In this document: one piece after another, positions 38,452 through 46,044 of the stretch
Position numbering within the stretch: position 1 is the first letter of the stretch
Layout of the letters: every line of letters begins with the position of its first letter
Assembly (NCBI RefSeq): GCF_014656055.1
Contig: NZ_BNBR01000007.1
Coordinates: 372,001 to 436,000 of the forward strand
Length of the DNA: 64,000 bases
Direction of reading: 5' to 3'
Source of the DNA: Streptomyces griseosporeus
GTDB taxonomy: Bacteria > Actinomycetota > Actinomycetes > Streptomycetales > Streptomycetaceae
Notes under the pieces: generated by a model
Seen by the model: the letters and a program-made list of their open reading frames with translations, nothing else
Databases searched by the model: none
Told to the model about the DNA's origin: nothing
Made by a program: the position numbers and the translations under genes

Positions 38452-39648
38452 ATGGCGCCCATGCCCGCATCACCGAGCACCGCCCGGGCCATGAACGACC
38501 GGCTCGCACTGCGGCTGCTGCAACAGGAAGGCCCGCTGACGGCCGCGCAGCTGAAGCAGCTGACCGGACTGTCCCGGCCGACGGTCGCCGACCTCGTCGA
38601 GCGGCTGACCGCCGCCGGGCTCATCGCGGTGGTCGGCGAGGCGGGGGAGCAGCGCCGCGGCCCCAACGCCAAGCTGTACGGCATCGTCGCCGACCGCGCC
38701 CACCTCGCCGCCCTCGACGTGCGCACCGAGGGCGTCGCCGTCGTCGTCTCCGACCTGGTCGGCCGCATCCTCGCCGAGGGGTCCGCGCCGATCGCGGGGG
38801 AGGCCGGGACCGGGCCCGCGGTCGAGCAGGCGGTCGCGCTGGTCGAGCGGGCCGCCAAGGAGGCCGGGGCCGCGGAGCTGCACACCGTCGGCATCGGCGC
38901 GCCCGGCCTGATCGACCCCTCGACCGGCGAACTGCGCGACTCCACCGCCCTGCCCGCCTGGCACCGCCGCCTGGTGGCCGCCCTCCAGGAACGCCTGCCC
39001 GCGGCCCGGGTCAGCGTCGAGAACGAGACCAACCTCGCCGCCCTCGCCGAGCAGCGCGACGGCGCCGCCCGCGACCGGGACACCTTCGTGCTGCTGTGGC
39101 TCGGCCACGGCACCGGCGCCGCCGTGGTCCTCGACGGCTCCCTGCGCCGCGGCGCCTCGGGCGGCACCGGCGAGATCGGCTTCCTGCCGGTCCCGGGCAC
39201 GGACGCGCTCCCCGCGGCGACGGACTGCGCGGGCGGCTTCCACTCCCTGGCCGGCTCCCAGGCGGTCGCGGAACTCGCCGGGCGGTACGGGGTGACGGCC
39301 ACGGCGACCGGGGGAGAGCCGCGGGCGGCGGCACTGGTGCGCGAGGCCGTGGTCGCCGGGACCGAAGCGGCGGACGGCTTCCTGGACGCCCTCGCCGACC
39401 GGATCGCCATCGGGGCCGCGTCCGTCGTGGCCGTCCTCGACCCCGGCTGTGTCGTGCTCGGCGGCGAGGTGGGCCGGTCGGGCGGCGACGCCCTGGCCCG
39501 CCGGGTGGAGGAGCGGCTGCGACGGCTGTCGCCCCTGCCCACCGAGATACGCCCGTCCGCCCTGGGCGGCGCGGCCGTACTGCGCGGCGCGCTGCTGACG
39601 GCTCGGGACCGGGCCCAGGAGGAGCTTTTCGCGACCGGCGAGCGATAG
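38452..39648 (+). CDS. ROK-family transcriptional regulator
   Basis: 398 residues from ATG 38452 (ATG 38461 is also possible). An N-terminal winged HTH (LTAAQLKQLTGLSRPTVADLVERL) is fused to a ROK sugar-kinase-like domain. That domain contains GIGAPGLIDPSTGEL, VENETNLAALAEQ, LGHGTGAAVVLDG and GGTGEIGFL. The usual CxCGxxGC zinc cluster is reduced here to a single TDCAGG, so the canonical zinc site appears lost. It probably represses the divergent MFS gene and itself in response to a sugar. Confidence 0.88.
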   Translation: MAPMPASPSTARAMNDRLALRLLQQEGPLTAAQLKQLTGLSRPTVADLVERLTAAGLIAVVGEAGEQRRGPNAKLYGIVADRAHLAALDVRTEGVAVVVSDLVGRILAEGSAPIAGEAGTGPAVEQAVALVERAAKEAGAAELHTVGIGAPGLIDPSTGELRDSTALPAWHRRLVAALQERLPAARVSVENETNLAALAEQRDGAARDRDTFVLLWLGHGTGAAVVLDGSLRRGASGGTGEIGFLPVPGTDALPAATDCAGGFHSLAGSQAVAELAGRYGVTATATGGEPRAAALVREAVVAGTEAADGFLDALADRIAIGAASVVAVLDPGCVVLGGEVGRSGGDALARRVEERLRRLSPLPTEIRPSALGGAAVLRGALLTARDRAQEELFATGER

Positions 39649-39687
39649 CTCCGAGTGCCGGCGCGAGGCCGGGCGGACCCGCGTCTC

Positions 39688-40008
39688 CTACCGGCCGCCC
39701 CCGGGCACCCGGACGACCGCGGTGCCCGCGGCCAGGTCCACCGTCGTCCTGTTCGGCGGCGCCCCGTCGTCCTCGTCGTCCGGCAGCACCAGCGCCGACT
39801 GCCGTTCCTTCAACTCGTGCTGCTTGCCCGGCGACAGGCTCGCGTGCAGCAGTTCGAAGCCGGTCGCCGCCACCTGCCCCCGCCGCACGGTGTTGCGCCA
39901 CGGCAGCACCCCGGCCCGTCCCGCCCGCAGCAGCAGCTGGTCGGCGAAGGCCAGCAGCGTCAGCACGACGACCAGCCCGGGCAGGGTCAGGAAGAAGACG
40001 AAGGCCAT
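39688..40008 (-). CDS. DUF6191-like small membrane protein
   Basis: 106 residues from ATG 40008. One N-terminal helix (FVFFLTLPGLVVVLTLLAFA) is followed by a cytoplasmic tail with ELLHASLSPGKQHELKERQS, ALVLPDDEDDGAPP and TTVDLAAGTAVV. I recognise the tail pattern from DUF6191 but not a function. A TTG at 40044 overlaps the upstream gene's stop (TTGA) and would add 12 residues; translational coupling through it cannot be excluded. Confidence 0.75.
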   Translation of the reverse strand: MAFVFFLTLPGLVVVLTLLAFADQLLLRAGRAGVLPWRNTVRRGQVAATGFELLHASLSPGKQHELKERQSALVLPDDEDDGAPPNRTTVDLAAGTAVVRVPGGGR

Positions 40009-40040
40009 GCCCGAGTATCCGGCCGGCGCCGTGCCGGAGG

Positions 40041-40802
40041 TCAAGCCCGGCGGCCGGCACCCCCGTCGACGCGTGCCGCCAGGTACTCCTCGAACGTGCC
40101 CTTGCCCACCGCCCGTTCGGGCGTGAGGTGGCCGCCCTCCCGGAAGGCGCGGTAGGCCCGGCCGAACAGCGGCACGTTCGCCACCCCGCGGCGCCGGCCC
40201 GTCGCGTCCAGCCAGGCGCGGGCCAGCGAGTCGAGCGTGCGCACCTCGGGGCCGCCCATGTCGTCGACCCGCCCCGCGGGCGCCCCGAGTGCCAGCCCGG
40301 CGAGCCGGCCGGCGACCTCGGCCACCTCGATCGGCTGGTCGGACACCCCGGCCGGCAGCAGCATCACCGGCGGCTTGGCCAGGCCCTGGAAGATCCGCAC
40401 CAGCAGGTCGTGGAACTGCGTCGTCCGCAGCACGGTCCAGCCCAGCCCCGACGCCTCGATCTGCCGTTCGACCGCCAGCTTGGCCTGGTAGTAACCGAAG
40501 GGCACCCGGTCGACCCCGACGATCGAGATGTAGACGAGGTGCCCCACCCCGGCCCGCCGGGCCGCGGCGATCAGATGACCGGCGGCCTTCTCGTCGCCGC
40601 CCGTCTGGGTGCTCGCGCAGTGGACGACCGTGTCCACGCCCGCGACCGCCGTGTCCAGCGCCGGGCCGCCCTCGCGCAGGTCGACGGCGTACGGCTGGGC
40701 GTGCCGGCTGAGCACCCGTACCTCGTGCCCGTCCGCGCGCAGCCGCTCGGCGACGAGCCGGCCGAGCGTTCCGGTGCCGCCGGTCACCAGGATCGTGGTC
40801 AT
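40041..40802 (-). CDS. NmrA-like NAD(P)-binding SDR protein, probable ECF41 target
   Basis: 253 residues from ATG 40802, with GGAGGG upstream. The Rossmann motif TTILVTGGTGTLGRLVAERL is at the N-terminus. It is followed by VVHCASTQTGGD, HLVYISIVGVDRVPFGYYQAKLA in outline (the YxxxK pair) and GLGWTVLRTTQFHDL. Atypical SDR proteins of this type are among the COE genes (carboxymuconolactone decarboxylase, oxidoreductase, epimerase) regularly linked to ECF41 sigma factors. Here it lies directly downstream of one, behind an ECF41-like -35 sequence. Confidence 0.88.
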   Translation of the reverse strand: MTTILVTGGTGTLGRLVAERLRADGHEVRVLSRHAQPYAVDLREGGPALDTAVAGVDTVVHCASTQTGGDEKAAGHLIAAARRAGVGHLVYISIVGVDRVPFGYYQAKLAVERQIEASGLGWTVLRTTQFHDLLVRIFQGLAKPPVMLLPAGVSDQPIEVAEVAGRLAGLALGAPAGRVDDMGGPEVRTLDSLARAWLDATGRRRGVANVPLFGRAYRAFREGGHLTPERAVGKGTFEEYLAARVDGGAGRRA

Positions 40803-40865
40803 GCTGTTCAGTCCCTCCGGACGCCGGGCGCTCCCCGCTGGAGCGCCCCTCACCGGCTGGGACCG

Positions 40866-40909
40866 GACAGCCCGCGGAAATGTGACAGACAGCCCGCGGA
40901 GACGTGACA
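40866..40909 (-). promoter_or_regulatory. Tandem 22-bp repeat carrying ECF41-type -35 elements
   Basis: Two adjacent 22-bp direct repeats (40866-40887 and 40888-40909) differ at three positions. On the minus strand each begins with TGTCACA or TGTCACG, matching the TGTCACA -35 known for ECF41 promoters. About 16 bp after the proximal copy lies GGTC (40861-40864), a one-base variant of the CGTC -10. The element sits between the sigma gene and the SDR gene. Confidence 0.6.
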
Positions 40910-40914
40910 GGCCG

Positions 40915-41802
40915 CTACGGCCGCCCGAGCTGCCGGCGCGCGAAGTCGAGCTTCTCGGGGTTCATCACGATCCGTACGTGCGCGATCCGCTCGTCGCGGT
41001 ACTCGAACTCGATCACGCCGAGCAGCGCGCCGTCCGCCCACACCACGAGCCCGCTCGTCCCGTTGATCTCGGCCCCCTTCATCTCCCACGCGCCGCCGTA
41101 CTTCTGGGTGACGCCGGCCAGGAACCGCAGCACCTTCTCGCGGCCCATGAGCGGCCGCAGCGCGGTGGAGACCTTGCCGCCGCCGTCGCTCCACCAGACC
41201 ACGTCCTCGGCGAGCAGCTTCTCCAGGCCCGCCAGGTCACCCTCCCGGGCGGCGCTGAGGAAGGAGGCCACCAGCTCCCGCTGCCGCTCGGGCGGCGGCG
41301 CGAAGCGGCTCTCCGCGGACTCGATCCGCTGTACCGCGCGCCGGTAGAGCTGGCGGCAGTTGGCCTCGCCCAGCTCCAGCACCTCCGCGATCTCCCGGTG
41401 GCCGTACCCGAACGCCTCCCGCAGGACGTACACCGCGCGCTCGGTCGGCGTGAGCCGCTCCAGCAGCACCAGCAGGGCCAGCGACACCGCCTCGCGCTGC
41501 TCCGCCGACTCCAGCGGGCCGAGCGTGCCGTCGGAGGTGACGACGGGCTCCGGCAGCCAGGGCCCGACGTAGCTCTCGCGGCGGGCCCTGGCCGAGGTGA
41601 GCCGGGACAGGCACAGGTTGGTGACGACCTTGGCGAGCCATGCCCCGGGCTGCTCGATCTGCGTCCGGTCGGCGCCGCTGAACCGCAGATAGGCGTCCTG
41701 GACGGTGTCCTCGGCCTCGTGGGCGGAGCCCAGCATGCGGTAGGCCAGGCCGAACAGCCGGGGGCGGTGCGCTTCGAACTCGTCGGCGGGAGCGGTCGTC
41801 AT
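40915..41802 (-). CDS. ECF41-family RNA polymerase sigma factor with C-terminal SnoaL-like domain
   Basis: 295 residues from ATG 41802; the longer open frame upstream runs through a GC-rich tandem repeat and is not coding in appearance. Sigma2 is at about residues 8-75 (RPRLFGLAYRMLGSAHEAED), and sigma4 includes ERLTPTERAVYVLREAFGYG. ECF41 hallmarks are all present: WLPEP in the linker, the SDGGGK motif and the C-terminal NPEKL within a SnoaL-like domain that replaces a separate anti-sigma factor. It probably transcribes the adjacent SDR gene. Confidence 0.92.
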   Translation of the reverse strand: MTTAPADEFEAHRPRLFGLAYRMLGSAHEAEDTVQDAYLRFSGADRTQIEQPGAWLAKVVTNLCLSRLTSARARRESYVGPWLPEPVVTSDGTLGPLESAEQREAVSLALLVLLERLTPTERAVYVLREAFGYGHREIAEVLELGEANCRQLYRRAVQRIESAESRFAPPPERQRELVASFLSAAREGDLAGLEKLLAEDVVWWSDGGGKVSTALRPLMGREKVLRFLAGVTQKYGGAWEMKGAEINGTSGLVVWADGALLGVIEFEYRDERIAHVRIVMNPEKLDFARRQLGRP

Positions 41803-41839
41803 GCCCTCACATTGCCACGCCTCCGCGCGACGGAAGCGG

Positions 41840-41927
41840 GAGGCCCGGTGAGGGCGGAGGACCCGGCGAGGACGGAGGGCCCGGCGGGGGTGGAGGCCCG
41901 GCGGAGGTGGAAGGCCCGGCGGCGGGC
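41840..41927. repeat. Five imperfect 17-18 bp tandem repeats
   Basis: Units start at 41840, 41857, 41875, 41893 and 41911. Each begins AGGCCCGG or close to it and ends in a purine-rich GGxGG segment. They fill half of the gap between the chitinase stop and the sigma factor start. On the minus strand they lie just upstream of the sigma ATG. Confidence 0.65.
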
Positions 41928-41968
41928 AAGGGCCGTCGTCACCGCCGCCGAGCCGGTCCGTGCGGGCG

Positions 41969-44332
41969 TCAGCAGGCGCCGAGGTCCTGCCACACCCCCC
42001 ATTCACCGGTGGTGCCCGGCTCCTCGCCCTTCGTCCACCACTTCGCCTTCCAGGTGCGGGACTTGTGCGAGACCGTGCTGCCGCCGCCGTACTCCGTCGT
42101 CGCGGACCAGGCCGGCGCGGTGCACGCACCCGGGGTCGGAGTCGGGGTGGGCGTCGGGGTCGGCGTGGGAGTGGGCGTCGGGGTCGGGGTCGGCGTGGTC
42201 GTCCCCGGTTCCACCACAGTGGTCCCGCGGGCGAGGTCCCCGGCCAGCGCGTACGTCTTCCCGCCGAAGGTCACCGTCCAGTTCGACGGCGTCGACACCG
42301 GCAGGTAGTACACGAAGTCCAGCTCCACCGACGCGCCCGGAGCCAGCGTCTGCCAGCTCGGCAGCTTCAGCGAGACGCGGTGGTAGTCGCCCTTGAGGCC
42401 GCCGACGTTCGACCCGGTGTGGTCGCTGCGGATCACCGTCGTACCCCACCCGGACTGGTCCTTGGCGTTGCCGGGTGCCGAGGTGCCGTAGTCGAACCGG
42501 AACTCCGTGCCGCCCGGCAGGGTCACCGACGTGTTGTTGGTGATCTTCAGCTTGGGGCTGATCGGGTAGTTGGAGTCGCCGAGCGGGAACTGCCCGAAGT
42601 CGACGCCGATCTTCAGCGCCTCGGCCGGCAGGTCGATCGTCGACCGCTTCGCCCCGTAGGGGGAGGCCGCCTTGAACTTCTCGTACATCGCGGACGTCAG
42701 CGTCGAGCCCGGCTCGTACTGCCCCTTGGCCGCGTTCCAGCCGTAGTCGCCGGCCAGCTCCCACACCATCGTGCCGCCGATGCCGCGCGAGACGACGTAG
42801 TCGGCCTTGGCGTTCACCGACTGCTCGTCCTCGGTGGACAGGAAGACCTTCTTCTCGGCGTTCCACAGCCAGGGCGCGACCAGCGTGGCGTCGTACTTGC
42901 GCGCGTACGTGCCGGTCAGCTTGGTGCCGCTGGGGAAGCCGTACCGGGTGACGTAGTCGCCGACGATGCCCTTCTCCAGGTTCTTGGCGTGCCACATCGG
43001 GTTCGAACCGGCGGGCGCCTCCTGCCCGTTGGTGTCCAGGTCGTGCCAGAGGTTGTCGATGCCGGTGGCGCCGTCACCGCACTTGGTCAGCCCGGAGCCG
43101 GCCGGGCAGGAGGTGGTGGCCGCCCTGCCCCACAGGCCGTCCGTGCCGCCGGTGACGTTCTTGAAACCGCGGGTGTAATAGGGCAGCCCGATGTTGATCC
43201 GGCCCGCCGGCATCGAGCCGCGGAAGTAGTGATAGGCCCAGTCGGTGTTCAGGTAGCCGATTCCGCCGTACTGGGACGTGGAATACACGCCCGCCGCGGC
43301 GAGTTCGGCGTCCTTTCCGTCGTCGAAGAGGGAGGCGTTCGGGCCGACGTACTCGTTCCAGGCGCCGTGCAGGTCGTACGACATGATGTTGACGTAGTCC
43401 AGGTACTTCTGGACCTGGAAAGTTTCCATGCCGCGCAGCAGGTATCCCGACGAGGGCGCCGCCACAGACAGCAGATAGTGCCGGCCGTCCGCCGCGCCCG
43501 CCCGGTCCAGCCGCTCGCGCAGGGTCTTCATCAGCGCCGCGTAGCCCTTGACCAGCCCGGCCCGCCGCGGGTTGGACAGCGACCAGTCGAGCGGGTTGCC
43601 CGCGTCCTTCATCGTGGTCGGGTACTCGTAGTCGATGTCGACGCCGTTGAAGCCGTACTTCCTGACGAAATCGACGGCCGAGTCCGCGAACGTGTCGATG
43701 CCGGCCTGGTTGACCGAGCCGTCGGCGTTCGTCGCCATCGCGTAGAAGCCGCCCGAGTTCACCCGGGTGCCGTTGTCGTCGAAATAGCCGCCGGTCTCCG
43801 CCCAGCCGCCGACGGAGATCAGCGTCTTGACGTTCGGGTGCTGCTTCTTGAATTTGTTCAGCAGGTTGAAATGGCCCTTGTAGGGGAGTGCCGGGTCCAT
43901 GTCCGCGCCGGCCACGCCGGGCCAGGTCATCCCGGTCGCCGCGTTCGCCGGGCCGTCCGCCCCGACGGAGATCCGGTTGCCCCCGTCGACGTGCGCGAAC
44001 GCGTAGTTGACGTGGGTGACCTTGTCCCACGGGATGTCCGGGGCGAGGTAGGCCGGAGTGCCGTCCTTGCCGGTGCGCCAGCCGGTGAAGTAGCCGATCA
44101 CCCGGCGCTGGTGGTCGGCGCCCATCTTCTCCCGGCCGGCCTCGTCGTAGACCGAGCAGTACGGGACGGAGACGCCGGGCGTCTGGTACAGCCCGTCGGG
44201 GCGGCAGGACTCCTGGTCGGCGGCGTGCGAGACGGTCGCCGGGAGGCCGGCCACGAGCAGGCCCGCGACCGCCGCGGCGCCCGCGAGCAGGGCGGGTCTC
44301 GCGCGATGACGAGGACGTGTGGGGGACAGCAA
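41969..44332 (-). CDS. Secreted GH18 chitinase with carbohydrate-binding modules
   Basis: 787 residues from a TTG at 44332, which has AGAGGA 7 bp upstream. A Sec signal peptide (residues 1-37, ending SHA) leads to a GH18 barrel. The catalytic motif is FNGVDIDYEYP (acid Glu236), with SVGGW, MSYDLHGAWN and GIGGTMVWELAGD. A C-terminal fibronectin/CBM-like beta domain (about 545-700), a Thr-Pro linker (PTPTPTPTPTP) and a CBM5/12 chitin-binding module (YGGGSTVSHKSRTWKAKWWT) follow. It degrades chitin outside the cell. Its promoter has two DasR-type elements, so it is probably induced by chitin products. Confidence 0.95.
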   Translation of the reverse strand: MLSPTRPRHRARPALLAGAAAVAGLLVAGLPATVSHAADQESCRPDGLYQTPGVSVPYCSVYDEAGREKMGADHQRRVIGYFTGWRTGKDGTPAYLAPDIPWDKVTHVNYAFAHVDGGNRISVGADGPANAATGMTWPGVAGADMDPALPYKGHFNLLNKFKKQHPNVKTLISVGGWAETGGYFDDNGTRVNSGGFYAMATNADGSVNQAGIDTFADSAVDFVRKYGFNGVDIDYEYPTTMKDAGNPLDWSLSNPRRAGLVKGYAALMKTLRERLDRAGAADGRHYLLSVAAPSSGYLLRGMETFQVQKYLDYVNIMSYDLHGAWNEYVGPNASLFDDGKDAELAAAGVYSTSQYGGIGYLNTDWAYHYFRGSMPAGRINIGLPYYTRGFKNVTGGTDGLWGRAATTSCPAGSGLTKCGDGATGIDNLWHDLDTNGQEAPAGSNPMWHAKNLEKGIVGDYVTRYGFPSGTKLTGTYARKYDATLVAPWLWNAEKKVFLSTEDEQSVNAKADYVVSRGIGGTMVWELAGDYGWNAAKGQYEPGSTLTSAMYEKFKAASPYGAKRSTIDLPAEALKIGVDFGQFPLGDSNYPISPKLKITNNTSVTLPGGTEFRFDYGTSAPGNAKDQSGWGTTVIRSDHTGSNVGGLKGDYHRVSLKLPSWQTLAPGASVELDFVYYLPVSTPSNWTVTFGGKTYALAGDLARGTTVVEPGTTTPTPTPTPTPTPTPTPTPTPTPGACTAPAWSATTEYGGGSTVSHKSRTWKAKWWTKGEEPGTTGEWGVWQDLGAC

Positions 44333-44362
44333 AGTCGGTTCCTCTCCACGGAAGTTGGGCAG

Positions 44363-44407
44363 ACCCTAGAGAGGACTAGACCAGTGCGTCAATAGGTATG
44401 GACCAAT
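44363..44407 (-). promoter_or_regulatory. Chitinase promoter with two DasR-responsive elements
   Basis: On the minus strand, TTGACG (44392-44387) and TAGGGT (44368-44363) form a -35/-10 pair with 18-bp spacing. Two sequences close to the DasR consensus ACTGGTCTAGACCACT lie at 44370-44385 (ACTGGTCTAGTCCTCT), inside the spacer, and 44392-44407 (ATTGGTCCATACCTAT), just upstream of the -35. They correspond to the direct repeats (TGGTCCAGACCT type) known from Streptomyces chitinase promoters. Confidence 0.85.
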
Positions 44408-44518
44408 GCTCTTGAGGGGTGCGGGAAGGGCTCGACGGGAGGACTTGTGAGCCACCCCACACAGATCACCCGCATGGACGCATGGCGGCCGTGGCACACT
44501 GGCCCTGTACCAGAAGCA

Positions 44519-44645
44519 GCGCACTCCGGGGTCGGTGAAAGTCCGAACCGGCGGTTACAGTCCGCGACCCGGTCGCCTCCAGCGGCCGGTTGACCAGGTG
44601 AAATTCCTGGACCGACGGTTAAAGTCCGGATGGGAGGCAGTGCGC
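44519..44645 (+). promoter_or_regulatory. FMN riboswitch (RFN element)
   Basis: The outer stem pairs GCGCACT (44519-44525) with AGTGCGC (44639-44645). Inside are the conserved RFN segments GGGGTCGGTGAAAGTCCGAA, ACCGGCGGTTACAGTCCGCG, CAGGTGAAATTCCTGGACC, GACGGTTAAAGTCCGGATGG and GAGGCAGTG. It senses FMN and controls the rib operon that starts 159 bp downstream. Hairpins follow at about 44646-44676 and at 44690-44705 (CGTCCG/CGGACG). They, or masking of the AGGAGG site before ribE, may form the expression platform. Confidence 0.95.
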
Positions 44646-44803
44646 GGCGGGCGGGCATGCGTTCATGCGCGCCGCCGTAGTTCTGGGCTCGTCCGTGTGC
44701 GGACGGGTCCTCTTCGGCGTCGCTTTCCGTGTGCTCACCTGTTCACTCTGTCGTCATCGACAGCCCCGGAGTCCGTGCCCGAAGAGGCAGGAGGACCCGG
44801 GAA

Positions 44804-45406
44804 GTGTTCACCGGAATCGTCGAAGAGCTGGGCGAGGTCACGGCCGTCGAGACCCTCGACGACGCCTGTCGCTTCCGCCTGCGCGGCCCCGTCGTCACCG
44901 AGGACGCCAAACACGGCGACTCCATCGCCGTCAACGGCGTGTGCCTCACCGTCGTCGAGCACGAGGGCGACGAGTTCACCGCCGACGTCATGGCGGAGAC
45001 CCTGAACCGCTCCAGCCTCGGCGCCCTCACCGTCGGCTCCCGCGTCAACCTCGAACGCCCCATGGCCCTCGGCGCCCGCCTCGGCGGCCACATCGTGCAG
45101 GGCCACGTCGACGGCACCGGCGAGATCCTGGAGCGCAAGCCCTCCGACAACTGGGAGCTCGTCAAGATCTCCCTCCCCGCCGACCTCACGCGGTACGTCG
45201 TCGAGAAGGGCTCCATCACGGTCGACGGCATCAGCCTCACCGTCGTCGACGCCGGACCGGACTACTTCACGGTCAGCCTCATCCCGACCACCCTCGCCCT
45301 GACCACGCTCGGCCTCAAGCAGCCCGGCGACCCGGTCAACCTCGAGGTGGACGTCGTCGCCAAGTACGTCGAGCGGCTGCTCGGCACCCGGGGGGCAGCG
45401 CAGTGA
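44804..45406 (+). CDS. ribE: Riboflavin synthase alpha chain
   Basis: 200 residues from GTG 44804, with AGGAGG 9 bp upstream. It dismutates two 6,7-dimethyl-8-ribityllumazine molecules to riboflavin. The N-terminal FTGIVEELGEV and internal repeat GHIVQGHVDGTGEI mark the duplicated lumazine-binding barrels (SIAVNGVCLTVV and SITVDGISLTVVD). Codons upstream of 44804 in the same frame are riboswitch leader. Its stop overlaps the ribM GTG. Confidence 0.96.
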   Translation: MFTGIVEELGEVTAVETLDDACRFRLRGPVVTEDAKHGDSIAVNGVCLTVVEHEGDEFTADVMAETLNRSSLGALTVGSRVNLERPMALGARLGGHIVQGHVDGTGEILERKPSDNWELVKISLPADLTRYVVEKGSITVDGISLTVVDAGPDYFTVSLIPTTLALTTLGLKQPGDPVNLEVDVVAKYVERLLGTRGAAQ

Positions 45407-46044
45407 ACTGGCTCAACACCGAGGCCTTCACCCTCTTCGGCCAGCACATCATCTGGTCCGACATGACCGGCAACATCCTCGGCCTGACCGCCCTCGCCCT
45501 CGGCTGGCGCCGCGCCCTGCTGACCTGGCCCGTGCAGTTCCTCTCCGGCCTGGTCCTCTTCACCGCCTTCTACGGCCACCTCGCCGGCAGCGCCGGCAAG
45601 CAGGTCGTCGTCATGGCCGTCGCCCTGTACGGCTGGTGGCAGTGGCAGCGCGGCAAGGGCGGCGCCGACGACGGCCGGATCAGCGTCCGCTTCGCCACCT
45701 GGCGCGAGCGCGCCGCCATGCTCGCCGCGGCCGCCGCGGGCACCGTCGCCGTCGCCCTGCTCTTCAAGGCCTACCCGTCCCTGTCCTGGGACCCCTGGCC
45801 CGACGCCTACATCTTCGTCGGCACCGTCGTCGCCATGTACGCCCAGGCCAAGGGCATGGTCGAGTTCTGGTTCGCCTGGCTGCTGGTCGACCTCGTCGGC
45901 GTCCCCCTGAACTTCGCCAACGGCTACGCCTTCTCCGGCTTCGTCTACGTCATCTACGGCGCGCTCGTCCTGTGGGGCATGCGCGACTGGTGGCTGCGCT
46001 CCCGCCGGAGCCCGCAGCCCGCCCTGGAAGGAGCCCCGGCATGA
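45403..46044 (+). CDS. ribM: PnuC-family riboflavin transporter RibM
   Basis: 213 residues from GTG 45403, overlapping the ribE stop (GTGA). About seven membrane helices are present, with PnuC features such as WPVQFLSGLVLFTAFYG, ALYGWWQWQRG and WLLVDLVGVPLNFANGYAFSG. In Streptomyces the PnuC homologue between ribE and ribBA is RibM, shown to facilitate riboflavin and roseoflavin uptake. Its position under the FMN riboswitch supports riboflavin rather than nicotinamide riboside as substrate. The stop overlaps ribBA. Confidence 0.92.
   Translation: MNWLNTEAFTLFGQHIIWSDMTGNILGLTALALGWRRALLTWPVQFLSGLVLFTAFYGHLAGSAGKQVVVMAVALYGWWQWQRGKGGADDGRISVRFATWRERAAMLAAAAAGTVAVALLFKAYPSLSWDPWPDAYIFVGTVVAMYAQAKGMVEFWFAWLLVDLVGVPLNFANGYAFSGFVYVIYGALVLWGMRDWWLRSRRSPQPALEGAPA

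Noticed and set aside
40008..40044. TTG start of the DUF6191-like gene overlapping the SDR stop (TTGA)
   Set aside because: Coupling is possible, but the ATG at 40008 sits directly before the membrane helix and is the simpler choice; the conflict is noted in the feature.
41803..42129. 109-residue extension of the ECF41 sigma factor
   Set aside because: It is Arg/Pro-rich, encoded by GC-rich tandem repeats and the end of the chitinase gene, while sigma2 begins right after ATG 41802.
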